Made by a program: the position numbers and the translations under genes
In this document: piece by piece, positions 20,243 through 27,225 of the stretch
Numbering within the stretch: position 1 is the stretch's first letter
Layout of the letters: the number at the start of each line of letters is the position of its first letter
The notes under the pieces: model-generated
The model's input: only the letters and a program-made list of their open reading frames with translations
Databases searched by the model: none
Told to the model about the DNA's origin: nothing
Assembly (NCBI GenBank): GCA_016256075.1
Contig: SDVU01000026.1
Span: 1 to 27,225 of the forward strand
Length of the DNA stretch: 27,225 bases
Source: Dictyocoela muelleri
Taxonomy: Eukaryota; Microsporidia
Direction: 5' to 3'

Positions 20243-20905
20243 ATGTCACTTCCTGAGCACATAATGCCACCGGAAATTTTCTTTACAAAAGATTATAATA
20301 AAAAATCAACATTTAAAACACAATCTAAAATTATGGATCGGTGTTTAGAGCTTCTTGATAAAGATGGTATGATCTTAGATATAGGTTGCGGTAGTGGAAT
20401 TCTTTCTGGAGATAAATGGTTTGGTATAGATATTTGTAGGGATCTACTAAATTTGTCAGAACGACCATTGGCGCTTATTAATGGTGACATTGGCAATGGA
20501 TTACCTTTTAAACCAGGTACGTTTGATGGAATTGTCAGTGTTAGCTGTATTCAGTGGCTTATGCATTCATTTAAAAAAGAACATGATCCGATGCTCAGAA
20601 TAGATATTTTTTTTAAAAGTCTTTATTATGTTTTAAAGAGAGAAGGAAAGGCAGTCCTTCAATTTTATCCTCAAAAAAGTGAAATGGATATTTTTATTAA
20701 AAGTGCAAGAAAGGCTGGATTTGTTGGCGGGGTAATTATAGATAATGAAGGGACTAGGCGTGTTAAATATTATCTTGTACTCGAGTGTTATGATAAAATG
20801 AAATATAAAAAGAATAAATTAAAGGCTACACTTAAGATGAAATTGAAAAAGAATGAAAAGAGACGTAAGAAGGAATGTGATAAGAAACCCTTTCCAAATA
20901 ATTAA
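20243..20905 (+). CDS. BUD23: 18S rRNA (guanine-N7)-methyltransferase Bud23
   Basis: Bud23 uses S-adenosylmethionine to methylate N7 of a conserved guanine in 18S rRNA (G1575 in yeast). It works in the nucleus with the activator Trm112 during small-subunit maturation. This 220-residue protein opens with MSLPEHIMPPEIFF, the family's P-E-H-x-x-P-P-E signature. Class I methyltransferase motifs follow: motif I ILDIGCGSGIL (44-54), the acidic end of strand 2 WFGIDI (59-64), the GDIGNGLPF segment (81-89), and motif IV/post-IV FDGIVSVSCIQWL (94-106). RAVxQFYP-like KAVLQFYPQ (136-144) and AGFVGGVIID (158-167) complete the Bud23 pattern. The tail from about 184 is very Lys/Arg rich, a likely nuclear or rRNA-binding tail. 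Yeast Bud23 is 275 residues; part of the loss lies between motif I and strand 2 and part in the C-terminus. All key motifs are intact and it should be functional. Confidence 0.96.
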   Translation: MSLPEHIMPPEIFFTKDYNKKSTFKTQSKIMDRCLELLDKDGMILDIGCGSGILSGDKWFGIDICRDLLNLSERPLALINGDIGNGLPFKPGTFDGIVSVSCIQWLMHSFKKEHDPMLRIDIFFKSLYYVLKREGKAVLQFYPQKSEMDIFIKSARKAGFVGGVIIDNEGTRRVKYYLVLECYDKMKYKKNKLKATLKMKLKKNEKRRKKECDKKPFPNN

Positions 20906-20981
20906 TAATTATACAGATAGGATAAAAATGTTAAAGAAGTTTTTTTCATTAATAATTTTTATTTTTAAATTTATTTGAATT

Positions 20982-21447
20982 TATATATATATATATATAT
21001 ATTACACGCTGACAACATCTATAGCTGCCAACCCGAGAGATTGTCTCCAAACTTGTTCTTATGACCTTTGGTTCCCGGTGTTCCAATAATACGTCACTTC
21101 CTAGCTACCCAGAAGCCCAGCTGTATACGCGATCTTCGTTTTATCGATGACTAAACAGGATACGGGTAATTAGAGACTTTTTCATGATATTTTATTTATC
21201 ACTACTTTTTGTCGAGATGCGTCACCGCACTCATCCCCACACCTAGGAGAGTCCCTTCTGCTTTATTCATATTAGACAAAGTCTTAATCAGGTATAGACC
21301 ACTGGAACATATGTATATTATTACTATAATATATAGTTATTGACCGCTTAATGTCATCCCTTATTATTTATTAAAGAGTGAGGTCAGCGGATTCGAACTT
21401 CGAGGCTTGAATTAACATTCAAGAGTGTTAATCATGAACTATCTGGT
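20982..21447 (-). mobile_element. tRNA-headed SINE-like repeat, copy 4 (inverted)
   Basis: Minus-strand copy with a (TA)n tail at 20982-21003, starting about 75 bp after the BUD23 stop. The tRNA-like head ends near 21447. On the minus strand the head reads accagatagttcatgattaa, with a good B box agttcgaatcc. The hairpin at 21214-21232 has loop GTGA instead of GCGA. It pairs with copy 3 around the two genes. Confidence 0.8.
21214..21232 (-). other. Conserved hairpin in copy 4 with GTGA loop
   Basis: Same stem as in the other copies (TGCG/CGCA plus GAG/CTC with a bulge). The tetraloop is changed from GCGA to GTGA, so it still fits the GNRA pattern. Confidence 0.6.
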
Positions 21448-21499
21448 CGGCGTGTTTTAACAGAATTTATTATATTCCTTAAAAATTAAAAATCTTCGA

Positions 21500-21895
21500 A
21501 TTTAAGAATATAAGTTTTTAAATATGGTCTAAAGTTAATGAATTATAAGTTTTAAAAAAATAATTTATGAGTTTGAAAAAATTAGTCTGTAAGGATAAAA
21601 AAATAGGTTTATAGGTATGAAAAGGGGGTTAATATTTTCGAAAAATGTTTTATAAGTATGAAAATGGGGGTTATAAGTTCGAAAAAGGAGGGCTAGAAAG
21701 TGAAAAAAGGGTTTATAGGGTTTAAAAATGTAGGTTATAAGTATGAAAGTAGGGAGTCAAAAGTTTAAAAAACGGGGTTTATAAGTTTGAAAAGTGGGTT
21801 TGTAAGTTTGAAAAAGGGTGTTTATAAGTTTGAAAAATATAGTTAATTAGCTTGAAAAAGGGGTGGGTAAGTTTAAAAAACGATTTAAAATGCCC
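21500..21895. repeat. Tandem array gtttataagtttgaaaaagg, purine-rich
   Basis: Around 18 loose units of about 20-21 bp, of the type gtttataagtttgaaaaagg, with many single changes. It lies directly outside the right tRNA-headed repeat and mirrors in strand bias the array at 18846-19160. Confidence 0.75.
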
Positions 21896-22570
21896 TGTAA
21901 AGGCTTTATGGAATATATGTTTTTTAAAGAGTCATATAAGGATTTTTTGTATATGGGTTAGTTTTTAAAATGCCTTATATGGGGTGGATAAGCAAAGCAT
22001 TTTCAAGGTTCCCTATAGTTATCCGTAAACTGTGCATTTTTTAAGGTTTTAATAAAGTTTATAGGGGCAAACTTATTATTTTTTTAAAGTGAATTATGTA
22101 AGTTGTTTGAAATTTTGAGGATTTTTTAAGTGCCCTGCAGGAGTTTTTAGTGATTTTATTTTTTTCGTGTCTTATAAGGATTGTTGGGTGTTTTGTACGT
22201 TTTTTAAGGTGTCATATAAGGGTTTTTAGGTAACCTATATATTTTTTTAAAAGTCTTCTAGAGAGGTTGTTGGTAAATAGGGACATTTTAAAAAAGCGCT
22301 CTTCGTAAGCTGTTGGGTAATAGATGTGTTTTTTTGCGCCCGAGATAGGTTGTTCAGTAAGCAGGGCGTTTTTAAGGTGTCATGTATGGCTTGTTGTAAA
22401 TCTTGTCGTTTTCAAAAGTCCCCTATAGAGTTTTTTGGGGTAATATAGGGATTTTTAAAAGAGCCATATAGGCGTTGTCTGCCCACCAGGTCATTTTTTA
22501 AAGTGATTTATAAAGTATTTTGATTTATTGAGGCATTTTAAGTGCCTTATAAAGATTTTTGCCACTGGCG
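21896..22570. repeat. Degenerate tandem repeat with tttttaaagtgccttataagg core
   Basis: Repeated loose copies of T-run, aaag(t)g(c/t)c, (c/t)tata(a/g)gg and a following ttttt or gttg(g/t). The apparent period is about 40-60 bp. Clear cores lie near 21924, 21963, 22125, 22203, 22373 and 22538. No open frame is present. It continues the repeat domain to the right of the cassette. Confidence 0.6.
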
Positions 22571-22747
22571 AAAATTATGACCTAAAATCTTCAAAAAATT
22601 TTGTAAATAAAATTTATAATTTTTTTTTATTTTTTTTTTATTTTATTAAAAAAGATTGAGATTAGTTTTATTTTACTAATTTAAATTTTTGGTAAATTTT
22701 ACTGTAATTGATTAAAAGAGTGTATTTTATCTTGCAGAAATACATTT

Positions 22748-23108
22748 TTGATACTTACTTAAAGTTGGGATTCTCCAACGGGTTAGTCACCTCATCTTCT
22801 TGAGAAAATCTCCACCACAATAGGAAATTACAAGATTCTTATTTAAAATAAGCATAAAATCGAGAGTCCTCAGTTATTATATTTTTCCGGCTATATAAGA
22901 AAGTTTACTAAAATTTCCGATTTGCTAAAATTTTTGTAAACTTCTTTATAAAGCCGGGAGATATTTTAAAGATTAAAACTGATTTATCTCGATTTTACGT
23001 TTATTTCAAATAAGAATCATTTAATTTTCTATTCCGGATGGGTATTTCCTCGAAAAGAGAGAAGGTTAATAACCAGTTTGAGAACCAAAGTTAGTACACT
23101 TTTGAACG
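22748..23108. mobile_element. Palindromic foldback (MITE-like) element
   Basis: Nearly the whole 360 bp is one imperfect palindrome centred near 22925. The right arm repeats the complement of the left arm with block matches: tctcgattttatgcttatt against tctcgattttacgtttatt; agtaaactttcttatatagcc against tgtaaacttctttataaagcc; and the outer ggattctcc against ggttctc. The arms have diverged noticeably. It has no coding capacity. The superfamily cannot be told from the ends. Confidence 0.7.
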
Positions 23109-23495
23109 AATACAAACAAAAAAAAATTTAATTGACAATTCTAGGTGGGTGTTTACATTTTTGAAAAGAATTTTTTTTCTTCGATGATGCCACATATATT
23201 CAAGAAATCATAAGATTCATGCTACATCAGAAAAAAGACAATATTAGGGATAAATATCTTTGAGTTAGAAGCTAACTGCTCAAACATTAATTTAGAGGTT
23301 AAAAAAACCTTAATAAAAAAATATATAACTAAATATTTTTAAAAAAATAAAAATAAAAATAAAAAAACATTTTTTTAAAAAAAAATTAAAAATAAAATTC
23401 ACAAAAAAGAAAAACTAACTTTGAGGGACGTAAAAAATATATAATTAAACATTTTTATTGTAAAAAGAATTTTATTCAAACGCGAAAAATTTAAA
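23109..23495. other. Gene-free spacer
   Basis: AT-rich with long A-runs around 23300-23410. A short hairpin (gttagaagctaac) lies near 23266. No open frame or recognised repeat otherwise. Confidence 0.45.
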
Positions 23496-23499
23496 ACAC

Positions 23500-24255
23500 T
23501 GAAGAAACTCTTGTTATTTTTTATGAATTTTTTATTGTATATATAATATTTTAAATTTTTAATTATGTTTGTTCCACGTGTATGTATATATTGCTTTAAA
23601 TAAAGCCATGTACTTTCGGTCGTCCGTGTATTTATTTCTTCATTCGTAGGATCTACAAAATTAGTTAAATGATTTATGCGAAGATGTTTATATCCTAGAT
23701 TTTGAAGATTGTTATAACCTCTCTAATAGTCAGTAATAACAGTCGTTTCTCGACAAACATACTTAAGAATAATACAATCCAGCCGTTTACTACTTCTTAT
23801 TTCAAATATATGAAAAATGTTTTTTAGTCTCACGACATATACCACCACAACCCAGATTGTTTTTTACATTATGGCCTTTATTGTATTTACGCTTGTAAAT
23901 AAAAGTTTCACAATTTTAATCAACACGATCACGACCACTGATACGTTTAGAACTCTCAGGTTTTTGATACATTCCCAAATATGGATAATAAACAACTATA
24001 AACCTTTTTTTTCCGACGCCTAAATCTTTCATATTGTTTTTATTTGAGATGTGCCAGGAGAAATATAAAAAAATTAGTCTTTTTATCGTACACAAATTTG
24101 CATGAATACCTTAAAAGACAGATTCCTTGTGAATAAAAATTTTATTTACTACGCGGTTTTCAATTCAAACATCGATAATAAGAGTCTTCAATAGTACTAT
24201 ATAACGATGATTTTAATGATTTCAGACATTTATTGCATCTTTCTCTCCTCTTGAT
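23500..24255 (-). pseudogene. Broken Merlin/IS1595-type transposase, minus strand
   Basis: Reading from 24255 leftward, a zinc-ribbon piece RRERCNKCLKSLKSSLYS followed by YYRC is visible. Then come KRKYNKGHNVKN and GCGGICRETK, and in another frame VCRETTVITDY. Next is RGYNNLQNLGYKHLRINHL, then TNFVDPTNEE and TWLYLKQYIHTRGTN. The TDY...RGY...H..xNHxxNFVD...ES.W..LK pattern is that of the DDE domain of IS1595/ISXO2-like transposases, the family of eukaryotic Merlin elements. Stops and at least two frame changes interrupt it, so it is dead. It faces away from the plus-strand relative at 24264. Terminal repeats were not identified. Confidence 0.75.
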
Positions 24256-24263
24256 TATATTAT

Positions 24264-25105
24264 TTGAGGTTAAAGTGGTTGAATTTTGGAGATAAAAAGG
24301 GTATGTATTTTTTTAAAAATTACCCTTACATGAAGATATACAGATTGAATTATGATGAAATTGAAAATTTTATTGATAATTATTGTTGTCATATTCTTAA
24401 TAATAAATGTGGATTCTGTGGAAATAATATGACATATAAAAATAAAAAAAAACAAAATATTGATTTATTAATGGTAATGATGTAAAAGTCAAAGATTTTA
24501 TATAAAAACACAATACTAGAAAATTTTAAAAGAAAATTTAAGAATTTCTAAGAATATTTGAGTATTTAATCAATATGTTTTCAGTTAAGTCTGCATGCTT
24601 ATCCTTTAATTAACATTATAATAATTTTAAGAAGTTTTATAAAAAGATCGCAAAAAATGATAAAATCAGATATTTTGATTTTTTAGAGCCTATCAGAGGA
24701 GAATGTATCATAGTATAAATTGATGAAAACAAATTTGGCAAGATAAAATACAACAATAGTCATTATGTGGAAGGTGTATGGGCCTTTGGTATGGTAGAGT
24801 GTACACTTAATCGAAAAATTATACTTGTTTCTGTAAAAAAAATTAGATATACTCACAGAAATAATATTAAAATATATAAAACCGTTTAGTATTATTTACA
24901 GAGATTGTTGGCGGGGCTTATCACGAATTTATTTTTTATCAACATTACACATTTAACCATAGCATTTAATTTATAAATGGGGGTAATGGTGTGTATACAA
25001 ATACGATAATAGGAAATTGGTCTTCTATAAAGAAATATAAGACTAAATTATGGTCTATTTAAAAAATATGGTTAACATAAATGATTGTGATGAAAAAAAG
25101 ATAAA
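24264..25105 (+). pseudogene. Broken Merlin/IS1595-type transposase, plus strand
   Basis: The first 73 codons (24264-24482) read KWLNFGDKKGMYFFKNYPY and onward to CGFCGNNMTYKNKKKQ, a zinc-ribbon-type start. The DDE core follows: a GECIIV-x-IDENKFGKIKY block at about 24698-24745 (first Asp at 24722-24724), then HYVEGVWAFGMVECT and LNRKIILVSVKK. Weaker traces of the H-x-x-x-NH...GV...TNxIEG part and GLFKKYG near 25050 come last. The IDExKFGKxKYN...VEGVWxFGMVER pattern is characteristic of Merlin-type transposases in microsporidia and relatives. Several in-frame stops make it nonfunctional. It is a different copy from the minus-strand one, since each carries its own N-terminal and catalytic parts. 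Confidence 0.78.
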
Positions 25106-25204
25106 ATGATATTCAAGGACTATTAAAAATGATTTTATATTTTTATTTTATTTTATTTTAATATTTATTTTAATTTTTAAATATTTAATATTTTTTCTCT
25201 ATGG

Positions 25205-25560
25205 TTTTCAGAGCTTTTCATAGTTATAGACCCATTTTTCCAAAGATATAGACCCATTTTTCCAAATTTATAGATCCATTTTTCCAAAGTTATAGACACA
25301 TTTTTCCAAAGTTATAGACCCATTTTTCCAAAGTTATAGACCTACTTTCCAAAGTTACTGACACGTTTTTCCAAAGCTATAGACCCATTTTTCCATGTTA
25401 TATGCCCATTTTTTCAAAGTTATAGACCCATTTCTTTCAAAGTTATAGTGCATTTCTTTCAAAGCTATAGACCCATTTTTATAGATTATAACACATTTAT
25501 TTCAGAGTTATAGACTCATTTTGTCAGAGTTATAGACACATTTTTACAAATTATAACACG
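25205..25560. repeat. 22-bp minisatellite agttatagacccatttttccaa
   Basis: About 15 tandem units of 21-23 bp, the clean ones identical over cccatttttccaaagttata. Units toward the right end drift (catttctttcaaag, cacatttttacaaattata). Diverged units of the same motif, in the opposite orientation, occur near 1540-1625, 5430-5500 and 11780-11875. Confidence 0.9.
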
Positions 25561-25599
25561 TTTTACAAGAGATATCACGATCCGCGAAAATTCGCATCG

Positions 25600-25890
25600 A
25601 TTAATTATTTTTTTTTTACCATTTTTAACACTTATTTTTTTAACCCTTATTTTTTGCCCTTATTTTTTTAACCCTTATTTCCCAACCCTTATTTTTGCAA
25701 CCCTTATTTTTTTGCCCTTATTTTTTAACCCATATTTTCTAACCCATATTTTTAACCCCTATTTTTAACACTTGTTTTTAAACCCTTATATTTTACCCTA
25801 TTTTTTTAACCCTTATTTTTCAACCCTTATTTTTTAACATTAGCCCTTATTTTTTAACCTTAGCCCTTATTTTTTACCCCTTATTTTTGA
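25600..25890. repeat. 14-bp array ttttttaaccctta (pyrimidine arm)
   Basis: Around 20 units close to ttttttaaccctta, with unit lengths 12-16 bp. The core taaccct resembles a telomere-like heptamer, but the T-runs make it a different repeat. It is followed directly by its reverse complement. Confidence 0.88.
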
Positions 25891-26190
25891 AAAGGGTTAA
25901 AAAATGAAGTTTATTAACAAGGGTTAAAAAATATAGGTTAAAAAAATATTGGCTAAAAAAATATGGGTTGACAAATATGGCCATAAAATAATGGCAAAAA
26001 AAATAAGGGCTCAAAAAGGGCTAAAAATATAGGGTGGGAAATAAGGTCTAAAAAATATGGTTTGAAAATATAGGTTAAAATAAAGGTTTAAAAATAGGAG
26101 ATAAAAAATAAGGGATAAAAAATAAGGGTAATAAATAAGGTTGAAAAGTAGGGGTTGAAAAGTAGGGGTTGAAGAATACAGTGTTAAAAA
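25891..26190. repeat. Inverted 14-bp array gggttaaaaaata (purine arm)
   Basis: Tandem gggttaaaaaata and aataagggataaaa units that mirror 25600-25890. The switch at about 25890 (cttatttttgaaaagggtt) makes a palindrome of about 590 bp. The right end touches the foldback element at 26191. Confidence 0.85.
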
Positions 26191-26842
26191 ATGTCAAAGG
26201 CGGTTGAAATTCCACGCGGTAGGGATTCCATAAAAATTATTTTAAAAATTTTAACTGAAGAATAAAAAATAAAAATTACATCATCTTTGTATGAGGGACT
26301 ATTTAAAAAAAAATCTTAAATAGTTTTTTTGGGGGAAAAGTGGAGGGAATTTTTTTATTTATAAAACAATCAAGCAAGTACAAAAAAAATATTAAAAAAC
26401 AACTTTAATTATCACCTACACTGTGAAGCCGGATAATATCAATACTCAAATTTTGTGACTAGTTCTCGTGTAAATATTCGGCGTGTTTGTTTGCCAAAAA
26501 ACAATGGTGAGTTGTGTGCCAAAAAACTTCGGCGAGTTGTGTGCCAAAAGATGGCGAGTTGCCGGCCAACGGGTGATATAATTGAGAGCATTGATATTTT
26601 CCGGCTTCACAGTGTAGGTGATAATTAAAGTGGTTTTTTAATATTTTTTTGTACTTGCTTGATTGTTTTATAAATAAAAAAAATTCCCTCCACTTTTCCC
26701 CAGAAAAAAAATATTTAAGATTTTTTTTAAATAACCCCTTATACAAAGGTGATGTAATATTTATTTTTTATTCTTCAGTTAAAATTTTTAAAATAATTTT
26801 TATGGAATTCCTACCGCGTGGAATTTCAACCGCCTTTGACAT
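26191..26842. mobile_element. Foldback element with 270-bp inverted arms
   Basis: Arms 26191-26459 and 26571-26842 are reverse complements with few differences. The outer ends are atgtcaaaggcggttgaaat and its complement; the inner parts include cacctacactgtgaagccgg. The 111-bp centre carries a short minisatellite. High arm identity indicates recent insertion or ongoing conversion. No protein is encoded; the frames that cross it span both arms and the loop and have no family features. A target-site duplication is not clear. Confidence 0.88.
26490..26570. repeat. Minisatellite in the foldback loop
   Basis: Three to four units around ggcgagttgtgtgccaaaaa, with a spacing of about 23-29 bp. The last unit is changed to ggcgagttgccggccaa. 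It is markedly more GC-rich than its surroundings. Confidence 0.75.
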
Positions 26843-27225
26843 AAAATATTAAAGAATAAGATTTGCATAATTAAGAAAACTGTGTAAGCACTAATAAATA
26901 TGGCAAAAGTTAAATATACGATCGGAGGGAAAATTATACGGTCGGGGGTAAATCTAGAAGAGTTAATTATAAGGTATAGGGGGGAATAGGTAGATGCTAG
27001 TTATGTGTTGCCTTCGTTATTTAGTGTTGCCTTTGTTATTTGGTGTTGCCTTGAAAAAAAATTTAAACACCACCTTACCTGTTTAAAAAATCGTGGAAAA
27101 AATCAAAATGAACATTATTTAGCCTCTAATATTTTGAACTTGAATATAACAGTGTGTTTTCTTGATAATACAGTTTGTAAAAAAACACAGACTGTCGAAT
27201 GAGTTTGGTCTATTTCTAAGATATA
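26843..27225. other. Gene-free end region with short tandem repeats
   Basis: Two units of tatacg(a/g)tcggagggaaaa type lie at about 26918-26955. Three units of gtgttgcctt(c/t)gttattt(a/g) (about 18 bp) lie at about 27006-27052. A frame of about 65 codons at 27005-27199 starts without an ATG and resembles nothing known. No gene is called. Confidence 0.5.

Larger units (their letters stand above)
19267..21447. other. Gene cassette enclosed by inverted tRNA-headed repeats
   Basis: Copies 3 and 4 form a 2.18 kb unit with 0.46-kb inverted ends, heads outward, around two intact host genes. The tails of the two copies face the genes. The two ends are more like each other than like copies 1 and 2, as expected if they arrived or evolved as a pair. 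Reading this as a composite mobile unit is inference. Two chance insertions into the flanks of an ordinary gene pair remain possible. No target-site duplication was found at the outer ends. Confidence 0.4.

Noticed and set aside
20293-20496. Minus-strand 67-codon frame
   Set aside because: It lies entirely inside BUD23 on the other strand.
23817-24023. Plus-strand 68-codon frame
   Set aside because: It is opposite the minus-strand Merlin remnant, whose motifs explain the coding look.
25600-26190. A true chromosome end
   Set aside because: The array is internal, reverses strand and is followed by more unique DNA; only the taaccct core resembles a telomere repeat.
26459-26746. Minus-strand 95-codon frame
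   Set aside because: It crosses the loop and right arm of a foldback element; part of its sequence is just the translated minisatellite.
27005-27202. 65-codon frame near the window end
   Set aside because: No ATG start, begins inside an 18-bp tandem repeat, and no similarity was recognised.

Overview
The window looks like a gene-poor, repeat-filled stretch of a microsporidian (or very close fungal relative) genome. Base composition is extremely A+T rich, by eye roughly three quarters or more. The only two convincing host genes are short, intron-less, 197 bp apart on the same strand, and both start with the string tcaccc directly before the ATG. A CCC tract touching the start codon is a known microsporidian start signal. 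Almost everything else is transposon debris or repeat DNA.

Layout. 9-113: small hairpin. 400-1490: arrays of aaccctt-type motifs that switch strand near 1.1 kb. 1598-5106: two nested Mutator-like (MULE) DNA transposons. The younger one (2112-3733, + strand) sits inside the transposase gene of the older one (1675-5027, - strand). Each is bounded by a direct repeat of about 77-79 bp. 5750-6978: two copies of a 0.46 kb tRNA-headed repeat, tail to tail, around 0.3 kb of AT-rich sequence. 7400-11626: Ty3/gypsy LTR element fossil. 12060-12700: array of short ACACATATATGTGT dyads about 32 bp apart. 12981-17068: a second, older Ty3/gypsy-like fossil. 17.1-18.1 kb: scattered GC-rich modules. 18.85-21.9 kb: a large symmetric structure, made of a pyrimidine-rich array, a tRNA-headed repeat, the two host genes, an inverted tRNA-headed repeat and a purine-rich array. 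21.9-22.57 kb: degenerate tandem repeats. 22748-23108: palindromic foldback. 23.5-25.1 kb: two broken Merlin/IS1595-type transposases head to head. 25.2-26.19 kb: a 22-bp minisatellite followed by a palindromic aaccctt/gggttaa array. 26191-26842: foldback element with near-identical 270-bp arms and a 29-bp minisatellite in its loop.

How the genes relate. The two host genes are housekeeping RNA-processing genes. One encodes a minimal CCCH+RING protein resembling the spliceosome factor Cwc24/RNF113A. The other encodes Bud23, the 18S rRNA guanine-N7 methyltransferase. They form an ordinary compact microsporidian gene pair, but sit between inverted tRNA-headed repeats that could act as the ends of a composite mobile unit.

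Most notable observations: the very long direct repeats flanking both MULEs; the gene pair enclosed by long inverted tRNA-headed repeats, an arrangement seen a second time with different contents; a hairpin in that repeat whose loop stays GNRA despite a base change; and the repeated pyrimidine-to-purine palindromic arrays.
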